A DNA stretch of 21,321 nt from an uncultured Bacillaceae bacterium (GTDB lineage Bacteria > Bacillota > Bacilli > Bacillales > Alkalibacillaceae). Where the stretch lies: positions 1 to 21,321 of the forward strand of contig CALKAL010000057.1 of assembly GCA_937983065.1 (NCBI GenBank). Direction: 5' to 3'. Within the stretch, counting starts at the first letter, position 1; each line of letters starts with the position of its first letter. Position numbers and translations under genes: made by a program. Positions 8,627 to 15,263 of this stretch are shown one piece after another. The notes under the pieces are model-generated. The model saw only the letters and a list, made by a program, of their open reading frames with translations. It made no database searches and had not been told where the DNA came from.

Positions 8627-9262
8627 TTGGAGCATTGGATTGTTATTTCACTTTTATTAAGTTTTGCGGTTAGTTTCGATAGCTATGCGTTCGGTTTCAC
8701 ATACAGTCTCCGCTCGATAAAAGTTAATTATACAATTTATTTACTCGTCGGAATTATGACGGCATTAAGTTTTATAATCGGTCATTTAATTGGTCATTCA
8801 ATGGCGTTAATGATTCCCCAAATCACGGACTTACTAGGAAGTGTCGTTTTTATCGGTATCGGTTGTTTTATTTTATGGCAGTGGGTTGATGAACAACGGA
8901 CAAAGCTAATGAAATATCAGCACAATTATGGGAAGGTCCGATTAAATATCAGGACGATTTGGAACATATTAAACAACCCAGATTTTGCTGATTTCGATCA
9001 ATCTGGATCAATATCCGGAAAGGAATCCTTTTACGTCGCTATCGCTCTTTCTATAGACTCTTTCGGAACAGGAGTCGGCTCTTACTTTATATCGATCCCA
9101 GTTTTAATAACCGGTCTATTAATCGGTATTAGCTCGATTTTCTTTTTAGCATTCGGTTATTTAACAGGAAACTCATTGCGTTCATTTAAATGGACGAATC
9201 AGCTCACTTTTTTACCAGGAATTATTTTTATTTCTTTAGGCATTTGGAATTTTATGAAGTAG
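8627..9262 (+). CDS. ytaF: Sporulation-associated membrane protein YtaF (MntP-related)
   Basis: This 211-aa integral membrane protein has about six hydrophobic segments. It shows the two-repeat pattern of the MntP/DUF204-type family, with an Asp inside the membrane in each half: VSFDSY (D18) and LSIDSF (D144). Between the halves, residues 122-133 (DFDQSGSISGKE) fit the EF-hand loop pattern: D122, D124, S126, G127, I129 and E133 occupy positions 1, 3, 5, 6, 8 and 12. The substrate is unknown; MntP relatives export Mn2+. The gene is TTG-started behind GAAGGAG (8611-8617), and coaE begins 9 bp after its stop. Confidence 0.88.
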   Translation: MEHWIVISLLLSFAVSFDSYAFGFTYSLRSIKVNYTIYLLVGIMTALSFIIGHLIGHSMALMIPQITDLLGSVVFIGIGCFILWQWVDEQRTKLMKYQHNYGKVRLNIRTIWNILNNPDFADFDQSGSISGKESFYVAIALSIDSFGTGVGSYFISIPVLITGLLIGISSIFFLAFGYLTGNSLRSFKWTNQLTFLPGIIFISLGIWNFMK

Positions 9263-9271
9263 GTGATGATG

Positions 9272-9874
9272 TTGACTTTAGTTATAGGATTAACAGGAAG
9301 TATCGCAACAGGGAAATCGACCATTTCGAATCTGTTTAAAGATTGGGGGTTTCCAGTCGTAGATGCGGATCAAATTGCTAGAGATGTCGTTGAACCAGGA
9401 AAAGTCGCTTATGAAAATATTGTCGCCTATTTCGGTCATTCCATTTTAAATGATGATTTAACGATTGACAGAAAACAATTAGGGGCAATCGTTTTTAATG
9501 ATGAAAAGGAACGGGAAAAATTAAACGGATTTATCCATCCAGAAATTCGAAAAGAAATGCTAAAACAGAGGGATCACTATGTTCAACAAGGTGTGTCTGC
9601 AGTTATACTCGACATTCCTTTATTATTTGAAAGTAATCTTTTTAGCTATGTTGAAAAAGTGTTAGTCGTTTATGTTGAACCAGAAATCCAATTAGAACGA
9701 TTAATGAAGCGGGATGGAAGTAGTGAAGAAGAAGCTTTAAAACGAATTCATTCGCAAATACCGATTACGGAAAAAAGGGAAAAAGCGGATGCTGTCGTTA
9801 ATAATAGTGGAACAATTGAAGAAAGTGAACAACAATTACGTTCTATTTTAAAAGAATGGAATGTTTTAGAATGA
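9272..9874 (+). CDS. coaE: Dephospho-CoA kinase
   Basis: The 200-aa enzyme catalyses the last step of coenzyme A synthesis, ATP-dependent 3'-phosphorylation of dephospho-CoA. The P-loop is GLTGSIATGKST (K15), followed by VDADQIARDV, FIHPEIRKEM, VILDIPLLFE and the basic lid region QLERLMKRD. It ends with the typical AD.VVNNSGTIEE. Starts GTG 9263, ATG 9266, ATG 9269 and TTG 9272 are all in frame. I chose TTG 9272, because AGGTG (9261-9265) would then be six bases upstream and MTLVIGLTG equals the usual N-terminus; ATG 9269 is the main alternative. It is the last gene before a terminator. Confidence 0.95.
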   Translation: MTLVIGLTGSIATGKSTISNLFKDWGFPVVDADQIARDVVEPGKVAYENIVAYFGHSILNDDLTIDRKQLGAIVFNDEKEREKLNGFIHPEIRKEMLKQRDHYVQQGVSAVILDIPLLFESNLFSYVEKVLVVYVEPEIQLERLMKRDGSSEEEALKRIHSQIPITEKREKADAVVNNSGTIEESEQQLRSILKEWNVLE

Positions 9875-9879
9875 TTTTG

Positions 9880-9919
9880 ATGGCTTACGTCGAAAATAAA
9901 GACTGTAGGCCATTTTTTT
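9880..9919 (+). terminator. Rho-independent terminator after coaE
   Basis: ATGGCTTACGTC (9880-9891) pairs, with one or two bulges, with GACTGTAGGCCAT (9901-9913), followed by a run of seven T. It closes the polA-mutM-ytaF-coaE unit. Confidence 0.8.
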
Positions 9920-9947
9920 CACTTTAATTCACCATATTTAATATAAA

Positions 9948-9991
9948 TATGTTATACTAATTATGGATTTTTAAATTAAAAGTATATCATA
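9948..9991. promoter_or_regulatory. gapB promoter with paired inverted CcpN-type operators
   Basis: TATGTTATACT (9948-9958) lies on the plus strand and AGTATATCATA (9981-9991) reads TATGATATACT on the minus strand. The two 11-mers differ at one base and form an inverted repeat with centres 33 bp apart. Both fit TRTGHYATAYW, the consensus I recall for CcpN, the glucose-responsive repressor of gluconeogenic genes in B. subtilis. The first copy contains the extended -10 TGTTATACT (9950-9958) of the gapB promoter; no good -35 is visible. The second lies just before the ribosome site AGGAGGT. Confidence 0.75.
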
Positions 9992-10014
9992 CATGTTTAT
10001 TAGGAGGTACTGAG

Positions 10015-11037
10015 ATGGGGACTTCTCGTGTAGCAATTAATGGATTCGGACGAATTGGAAGAATGGTTTTTAGAAAAGCTGTTATGGACGAACAATTAGA
10101 GGTTGTTGCGATTAACGCGAGCTATCCAGTCGAGACATTAGCCCACTTAATCAAATATGATTCGAACCATGGAACGTTTGAAAAAGATGTCGAAGTTAAA
10201 AATGAAAAATTGTTTGTGGATGGTAAGGAAGTTCACGTCGTTTCGAATCGTAACCCCGCTGAACTACCATGGGAGGCACTGAACATAGATATTGTCATTG
10301 AAGCAACGGGTGCTTTTCGAACGAAGGAAACCGCTTCAAAACATATCGATGCTGGGGCGAAAAAAGTTATTATTACAGCACCTGGTAAAGAAGTTGACCG
10401 GACGATTGTGATGGGTGTTAACGAGGAAGAATACAATCCTGAAACGGACGATGTCATTTCCAATGCTTCATGTACGACGAACTGTTTAGCACCAGTTGTT
10501 AAAGTGTTAAATGATTCTTTCGGTATTGAAGAAGGATTAATGACGACGGTGCATGCCTTTACAAATGATCAAAATAATTTAGATAACCCACATAAAGATT
10601 TACGTCGGGCAAGAGGGCTTACACAATCTATTATTCCGACATCAACGGGAGCTGCTAAAGCAATCAATGAAGTTTTACCACAATTAAAAGGTAAATTACA
10701 TGGAATGGCTTTACGTGTACCGACACCGAATGTTTCCCTCGTTGATTTAGTCGTTGATTTAAAACAAGACGTAACAGTAGAAGAAGTAAATAAGGCTTTT
10801 TATGAAGCAAAAAATAATCGGCTAAATGGAATTCTTTCAATCAATGATGATCCACTCGTATCCGTCGATTACATGACATCACCATATTCAGCGATTGTTG
10901 ACGGTTTATCAACGATTGTGATGGGAAATCGTAAAGTGAAAGTATTAGCTTGGTATGATAACGAATGGGGCTATTCTTGCCGCGTCGTGGACTTAGCTAA
11001 ATACGTCGGCCAAAAAATGCTCGTATATAAACATTAA
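10015..11037 (+). CDS. gapB: NADP-type glyceraldehyde-3-phosphate dehydrogenase GapB (gluconeogenic)
   Basis: The protein has 340 aa. The Rossmann start is AINGFGRIGRMVFRKA and the catalytic motif NASCTTNC has C153, with H180 in MTTVHAF. After the second beta strand it reads INAS (34-36) where glycolytic NAD enzymes have Asp at this turn; loss of that Asp is the known mark of NADP-preferring, anabolic GapB. It runs the GAPDH reaction toward gluconeogenesis. It is monocistronic here: its own promoter with CcpN-like sites lies upstream and a hairpin downstream. In B. subtilis, as I recall, speD follows gapB; no speD is present here. Confidence 0.95.
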   Translation: MGTSRVAINGFGRIGRMVFRKAVMDEQLEVVAINASYPVETLAHLIKYDSNHGTFEKDVEVKNEKLFVDGKEVHVVSNRNPAELPWEALNIDIVIEATGAFRTKETASKHIDAGAKKVIITAPGKEVDRTIVMGVNEEEYNPETDDVISNASCTTNCLAPVVKVLNDSFGIEEGLMTTVHAFTNDQNNLDNPHKDLRRARGLTQSIIPTSTGAAKAINEVLPQLKGKLHGMALRVPTPNVSLVDLVVDLKQDVTVEEVNKAFYEAKNNRLNGILSINDDPLVSVDYMTSPYSAIVDGLSTIVMGNRKVKVLAWYDNEWGYSCRVVDLAKYVGQKMLVYKH

Positions 11038-11059
11038 ACATATAGACTTTCAATTCAAG

Positions 11060-11100
11060 ATCCCCAGTTAGATTTTATTTCTAGCTGGGGATTATTATAT
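11060..11100 (+). terminator. Terminator hairpin after gapB
   Basis: ATCCCCAGTTAG (11060-11071) pairs with CTAGCTGGGGAT (11081-11092), 12 bp including one G-U pair, with a 9-nt loop. The following tract TATTATATT is T-rich but interrupted, so termination may be partial. Confidence 0.75.
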
Positions 11101-11161
11101 TGATGAACGGATACACTTTTTACGTTATTCGTTTATAGAGTGGAAGAAGTTAACGATTTTT

Positions 11162-11170
11162 TGCTATAAT
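11162..11170 (+). promoter_or_regulatory. Extended -10 promoter for the nrdR-dnaB-dnaI operon
   Basis: TGC-TATAAT is a perfect extended -10, 36 bp before the nrdR start. The -35 region (TGGAAG, 11141-11146, 18-bp spacer) is poor. I looked for DnaA boxes (TTATNCACA) upstream and saw only weak matches. Confidence 0.6.
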
Positions 11171-11206
11171 AAAAAGAATATGACAAGCACCATGGAGTGA
11201 AGGAAA

Positions 11207-11671
11207 ATGAAATGCCCAAATTGTGATTCAAAAAATACACGAGTTCTTGATTCAAGACCTGTGAGTGAACATCAATCGATTAGACGACGAAGAGAATGTG
11301 AAGATTGTCAATATCGATTTACGACGTTTGAGCGGGTTGAAGAAATCCCATTAATCGTCGTCAAAAAAGATGGAACGCGTGAAGAATTTGACCGTGAAAA
11401 AATAAAGCGTGGTCTTATAAAAGCATGTGAGAAAAGACCAGTCACGGCAGATCAATTAGATAAAGTCGTCTTTGAAGTAGAAAAGGAATTGCGAAACCAA
11501 GGTCATTCTGAAGTGTTAAGTAAGGATGTCGGAGAACTTATTATGGACGAGCTTGCTTTAATTGATGAAGTCGCTTATGTCCGGTTCGCTTCAGTTTACC
11601 GTCAATTTAAAGATATTAACGTTTTCATGCAAGAATTAAACGATATGATCAATAAAACGAAAGATAAATGA
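11207..11671 (+). CDS. nrdR: Transcriptional repressor NrdR
   Basis: This 154-aa protein represses ribonucleotide reductase genes in response to dATP/ATP. The N-terminal zinc ribbon has C3-x2-C6 and C31-x2-C34, followed by a basic DNA-binding stretch (SIRRRRE, YRFTTFERVE). An ATP-cone domain spans about 49-139 (VVKKDGTREEFDREKIKRGL, then AYVRFASVYRQFKD). It begins at ATG 11207 behind GTGAAGGA. It leads an operon of replication-initiation genes, linking nucleotide supply and DNA replication. The usual targets (nrd genes) are not in the window. Confidence 0.97.
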   Translation: MKCPNCDSKNTRVLDSRPVSEHQSIRRRRECEDCQYRFTTFERVEEIPLIVVKKDGTREEFDREKIKRGLIKACEKRPVTADQLDKVVFEVEKELRNQGHSEVLSKDVGELIMDELALIDEVAYVRFASVYRQFKDINVFMQELNDMINKTKDK

Positions 11672-11691
11672 TGAGCTTTGGGGTGAAGGCA

Positions 11692-13071
11692 ATGAATGAA
11701 CGGCTAAGAAACTTATTGCCGAACGATCGAATGAAAGTATTCCAACAATCTGCCTTTTATGAAGATGTTGAGGACGTCCTTACTTTTTTATATCAACCTT
11801 TAATTCAAATGACAGGGATTGCTGTTTTTCAAATGTTATGGAAAGAAGCGAAATATAAACAAGCGCAAACGTCTCTTTCCCATCATCAATTAATGAATTC
11901 ATTAAATATGAATTTAGACGATTTTTACGAAGCGAGAAAAAGATTAGAAGCGATCGGGTTATTAAGTACATACAAAGAAGAAGGAACATATACGACATTT
12001 TATTACGTTTTAAAACGTCCATTATCAGCAAAAGACTTTTTCGATGAGCCAATGTTATCTATTTTATTAGAACATCAAATCGGTAAAGAAGCCTATCAAC
12101 GGTTGAAAAATAAACTCGTCAAATCCAATACTTTACCTTCAAATGTAAAGCAAGTGACGAAATCCTTTGATGATGTGTTTACGACGGTGAAGCCTCCGAT
12201 GAATCAAAAAGTGGAAAAACCGACTGAAAAAGAGGAATCCGTTTTACAGTCGACGAATTTACCGATTGAATGGCTCCATAAAATATTAGCGCAACAAAAC
12301 ATTGATTCAAAACCGATTTTAACCCGTTCTAATCTGCAATATATTGAAAGATTAAGTAAAATTTACGATGTTGATGTATTGGAGCTCGAAAAAGCGATTT
12401 TGTGGGCGGTAAATGAGGAACACCAATTTGATCGCCACGAATTTCAAGATATGTGTAAAGATATTTACTACAAAAAACATGGCAATATCCCACCTCGTCT
12501 TTATGCTAAATCAACGGTCGAAAATGAAATTGCCGCAAGCCAAACCGTTGAAAAAAAGTTAGAGCAATCGAAGCAGCAAAAACCGTTAACGAAAGAGGAA
12601 AAATTGATTCAACATTTTGAAGCAATTACACATCGAGAGCTTTTAGAAGATTTATCACCATCGGGAAAAGCTTCGATTGATGAGATTAATATGATTACGG
12701 ATATTATGGAGCAGCACGGGTTAACTCAACCTGTTATGAATGTTTTAATCGATTATGTTTTAAAACGAAGTAGCAATAAATTAAACCAAAAATTTATTGA
12801 TCGAGTAGCTGCCTCGTGGAGTCGTGAAGGAATTAAAACGGCTAAAGAAGCGTTTAAAGTTGCTAAAAGAGATTATCAGCAATTTAAAACTGGAAAACAG
12901 AAACAACCGACACGAAAACAATCCGCTCGAAAAGGTGTTGTTCCTGAATGGTATGATGAGCAGAAGAAGAAACAAGAAGAACAATATTTAAAACCGTCCA
13001 AAACAGCATCTAAAGAAGATATCGAGAAAAAACAAGAGGAGTTAGAAGCGTTCTTCAAACAGTTTAAGTAA
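11692..13071 (+). CDS. dnaB: Replication initiation / restart protein DnaB (Bacillus helicase co-loader)
   Basis: The 459-aa Bacillus-type DnaB is not the helicase. With DnaD and DnaI it loads the replicative helicase at oriC and at stalled forks. The N-terminal winged-helix DDBH1 region (about 20-130) begins NLLPNDRMKVFQQS and contains LTFLYQPLIQMTG. A DDBH2 region lies at about 300-390 (LLEDLSPSGKASIDEINMI ... VLIDYVLKRSSNKLNQKFID), ending with VAASWSREGIKTAKEAFKVA. A Lys/Glu/Gln-rich tail follows. I chose ATG 11692 behind GGGGTGAAGG; the in-frame ATG 11668 overlaps the nrdR stop but has no ribosome site. Confidence 0.92.
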   Translation: MNERLRNLLPNDRMKVFQQSAFYEDVEDVLTFLYQPLIQMTGIAVFQMLWKEAKYKQAQTSLSHHQLMNSLNMNLDDFYEARKRLEAIGLLSTYKEEGTYTTFYYVLKRPLSAKDFFDEPMLSILLEHQIGKEAYQRLKNKLVKSNTLPSNVKQVTKSFDDVFTTVKPPMNQKVEKPTEKEESVLQSTNLPIEWLHKILAQQNIDSKPILTRSNLQYIERLSKIYDVDVLELEKAILWAVNEEHQFDRHEFQDMCKDIYYKKHGNIPPRLYAKSTVENEIAASQTVEKKLEQSKQQKPLTKEEKLIQHFEAITHRELLEDLSPSGKASIDEINMITDIMEQHGLTQPVMNVLIDYVLKRSSNKLNQKFIDRVAASWSREGIKTAKEAFKVAKRDYQQFKTGKQKQPTRKQSARKGVVPEWYDEQKKKQEEQYLKPSKTASKEDIEKKQEELEAFFKQFK

Positions 13072-13094
13072 AGTTTTTCAAAGGGGTTATTTAA

Positions 13095-14045
13095 ATGGAA
13101 CCAATTCAAACCGCATTAAACAAATGGTTAAAAAACAGTGAAAACTTTCAAGAGTCATTGCAAACGATGAAAAAACAAGTGTTATCCTCACCAGAAGTGA
13201 AACAATTTTTAGATGATCATCCAGAATTGACGCGTTCGGAAATTGATAAACAGCTCATTAAATTGTATGAGTACGAGTCTCAATCAAAGCGATGTGAAAA
13301 ATGTGACTCCCTTGACCAATGCTGTAATGTCATTCAAGGCTTCGTTCCAGAGATTAGTCTTGAAAACAACCGAATTAAACTTCGCTATAGTGAATGTCCG
13401 CGAAAACTCGAGCAACTGCAAATGCAGGAAAAGAGAAATTTAATTAAAAGCCTTCATATGCCACGGGAAATTTTAGAAGGATCATTTCAAAGCATTTTAG
13501 ATTTTAAAGCAGAAGGGCGTATTGATGCAGTTACGAAAATTATGGAGTTTTACGAACAAAGTAAAAACGGTAAAATCCCAGCGAAGGGCATGTATTTATA
13601 CGGACAATACGGAGTTGGAAAGACGTATTTATTAGCTGCTTTGGCGAATGAATTAACTCGTTTAAATATCGATACATTTTTTATTTACATGCCAGAATTT
13701 GCTAGAGAAATTCGAGCATCGATTAACGATTCATCGATTAATGATAAAATTGACCGATTTAAAAATGCTTCCGTCTTAGTTTTAGATGATATTGGCGCTG
13801 AATATTTATCGTCTTGGTTTAGAGATGAAATTTTAAGCTCAATTTTACAATATCGAATGATGGAGCGTTTACCAGTATTCTTTACGTCAAATTATCGCCC
13901 AAAACAATTAGAAGAAAATTTATCATGGTCGAATAAAGGACATATTGAAGAATTAAAAGCTCAGCGCATTATGGAGCGAATTTATCAAGTAAGTGTGCCG
14001 GTCGAAGTAAAAGGAGAAAATTATCGAAATAAAATTGTCGATTAG
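13095..14045 (+). CDS. dnaI: Primosomal helicase loader DnaI
   Basis: This 316-aa AAA+ ATPase delivers the replicative helicase to DNA. The N-terminal helicase-binding domain carries the zinc motif C67-x2-C70-x5-C76-C77. The AAA+ domain has Walker A GQYGVGKT (170-177), Walker B VLVLDDIGAE and an arginine-rich C-terminus (AQRIMERIYQ). B. subtilis DnaI uses, as I recall, C67, C70, C76 and H84 for zinc; here position 84 is Val (QGFVP), so the fourth ligand differs. It lies 23 bp after dnaB with AAAGGGG before ATG 13095. Confidence 0.95.
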   Translation: MEPIQTALNKWLKNSENFQESLQTMKKQVLSSPEVKQFLDDHPELTRSEIDKQLIKLYEYESQSKRCEKCDSLDQCCNVIQGFVPEISLENNRIKLRYSECPRKLEQLQMQEKRNLIKSLHMPREILEGSFQSILDFKAEGRIDAVTKIMEFYEQSKNGKIPAKGMYLYGQYGVGKTYLLAALANELTRLNIDTFFIYMPEFAREIRASINDSSINDKIDRFKNASVLVLDDIGAEYLSSWFRDEILSSILQYRMMERLPVFFTSNYRPKQLEENLSWSNKGHIEELKAQRIMERIYQVSVPVEVKGENYRNKIVD

Positions 14046-14065
14046 GAGCTTTCATGTTTTTTAAA

Positions 14066-14113
14066 CCTCTTTCATAAACTTGTACTACTGGTCTTATTGT
14101 TTTGAGAAAGAGG
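14066..14113 (+). promoter_or_regulatory. Hairpin that could mask the ytxC ribosome site
   Basis: CCTCTTTC (14066-14073) is perfectly complementary to GAAAGAGG (14106-14113). Inside it, AAAC (14076-14079) can pair with GTTT (14099-14102). The 3' arm contains most of the ytxC ribosome site AAAGAGGG (14107-14114). Folding in the dnaI-ytxC mRNA would hide that site. It has no T-run, so it is not an ordinary terminator. Confidence 0.5.
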
Positions 14114-14122
14114 GTTGGATGC

Positions 14123-14935
14123 ATGAAAGAAACGTTATTTCTTTTAAAAGATGAAAAGGACGCCAATCAATTATATTTATTTTTATTGGCGGCGAACTAT
14201 CATGGTCAAGTCTTAAAAAATAACCATCAAGTGAAAATCGTGAGTAGTAAAAAAGAAACTGAGACGTTGATCGTTGAACTTATTTATCCTTTTATTATCG
14301 ATTTATTCGTTCCGAGAATAGCAAAAAAGATTTTAAAACAGTCATATTATTACGAAGACGGCGAAATCGAGCAAATTATTCCTTACGTTTTATCAGTCAG
14401 TCCATTATCAAAATCGCTTCATAGTCGATTAAATTTTTCGTTATATGAACGGTTAACGTATTTATTGCACAATCAATATTTAGCTTCAATCATTGACATG
14501 ACTGAATTGTATGAAACGCTGTTTGAGAAAGAGGAAAGCTGGATTGAGATTGTCGGTTACGGGATTGAAGAATGGCAAGTGGAACTGTCCTTTCAAGAGA
14601 AGATGAATGATATGCGGCAATACGTTTTGCACCGAAAATCAAAATACTCCGCTATTACGATTTATTTAAATGATCACGTCACTTTTTTTGATGAGGACGG
14701 GCGTCTCATTGAGGAAGCAGAATTGAGGCAATTTCAAAAAAATGTAATAACTTCCCCCTTTGAAGAATATGAACATTCATTTTTAGTTTCAACATTACTA
14801 TCAATGGCACCGAGGAAAATCGATGTGTACGCTTCGAATGAACATTTGCATACACTTTATTGGCTCTTAAATATTTTTCAAGAAAAAATGAGGCTACATT
14901 CTGATAAACAATTTCCATATAAAATAGCTGAATAA
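14123..14935 (+). CDS. ytxC: Putative sporulation protein YtxC
   Basis: The 270-aa protein is recognised mainly by its place directly after dnaI, its length (281 aa in B. subtilis as I recall) and its overall character. It has no membrane segment, signal peptide or catalytic motif I can name. It is rich in charged and aromatic residues, with hydrophobic patches such as LIVELIYPFIIDLFVP. I chose ATG 14123, eight bases after AAAGAGGG; TTG 14102 is an in-frame alternative without a ribosome site. YtxC is annotated as sporulation-related, but its molecular function is not known to me. Translation may be limited by the hairpin upstream. Confidence 0.78.
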   Translation: MKETLFLLKDEKDANQLYLFLLAANYHGQVLKNNHQVKIVSSKKETETLIVELIYPFIIDLFVPRIAKKILKQSYYYEDGEIEQIIPYVLSVSPLSKSLHSRLNFSLYERLTYLLHNQYLASIIDMTELYETLFEKEESWIEIVGYGIEEWQVELSFQEKMNDMRQYVLHRKSKYSAITIYLNDHVTFFDEDGRLIEEAELRQFQKNVITSPFEEYEHSFLVSTLLSMAPRKIDVYASNEHLHTLYWLLNIFQEKMRLHSDKQFPYKIAE

Positions 14936-14936
14936 G

Positions 14937-14965
14937 TTGATTTTATATGATAATATCGTTATAAT
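14937..14965 (+). promoter_or_regulatory. thrS promoter
   Basis: TTGATT (14937-14942) and a perfect TATAAT (14960-14965) have a 17-bp spacer. It begins one base after the ytxC stop and drives the T-box leader. Confidence 0.85.
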
Positions 14966-14971
14966 ACGTAC

Positions 14972-15229
14972 ATAAACGAATAGTTTTGTGCGTTGAAGAG
15001 GACATGAACAGTATGAAACAGCTTTACAGAGAGGAAAGTCAAGGTTGAGAGCTTTCTAGTATGACATGTTGTTTACCCCCTCAGAGCATTAATTGTGAAA
15101 GTCTTAAACGATTAGCAATTAACGTCAATCGGCGATAACGATATCAAGTGCTGCAGTGATGCAGAATTTGGGTGGAACCACGGGTATATCACACTCGTCC
15201 CTAATTTTTATTAGGGATGGGTGTTTTTT
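14972..15229 (+). promoter_or_regulatory. T-box riboswitch (tRNA-Thr sensing) upstream of thrS
   Basis: The leader has the T-box order. Stem I starts near GAGG (14998-15001) and closes near CCTC, with the AGAGAGGAAAG element around 15030. The candidate specifier is ACC (15075-15077), a Thr codon, in the 3' side of the stem I internal loop. The T-box core GGGTGGAACCACGGG lies at about 15171-15185, and its terminator follows. Uncharged tRNA-Thr should pair with specifier and UGGA bulge, favour the antiterminator and let thrS be transcribed. The UGGA bulge predicts a U discriminator base in the tRNA. The specifier assignment is from hand folding. Confidence 0.9.
15192..15229 (+). terminator. Conditional terminator of the thrS T-box
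   Basis: CACTCGTCCCTAAT (15192-15205) pairs along its full length with ATTAGGGATGGGTG (15210-15223), allowing G-U and one A-C-type weak position, followed by TTTTTT. It stands 35 bp before the thrS start. Confidence 0.9.
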
Positions 15230-15263
15230 AATTTATAAAAGTTATAGAAAAGGAGTGCTTGAC

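Noticed and set aside
11101..11160. Possible DnaA boxes upstream of nrdR-dnaB-dnaI
   Set aside because: The best candidate (GGATACACT) matches only 6 of 9 positions of TTATNCACA, and no cluster is visible.
15156..15263. Upstream in-frame extension of thrS from ATG 15156
   Set aside because: It runs through the T-box core and its terminator. The ribosome site AAAAGGAGTG and the conserved N-terminus point to ATG 15264.
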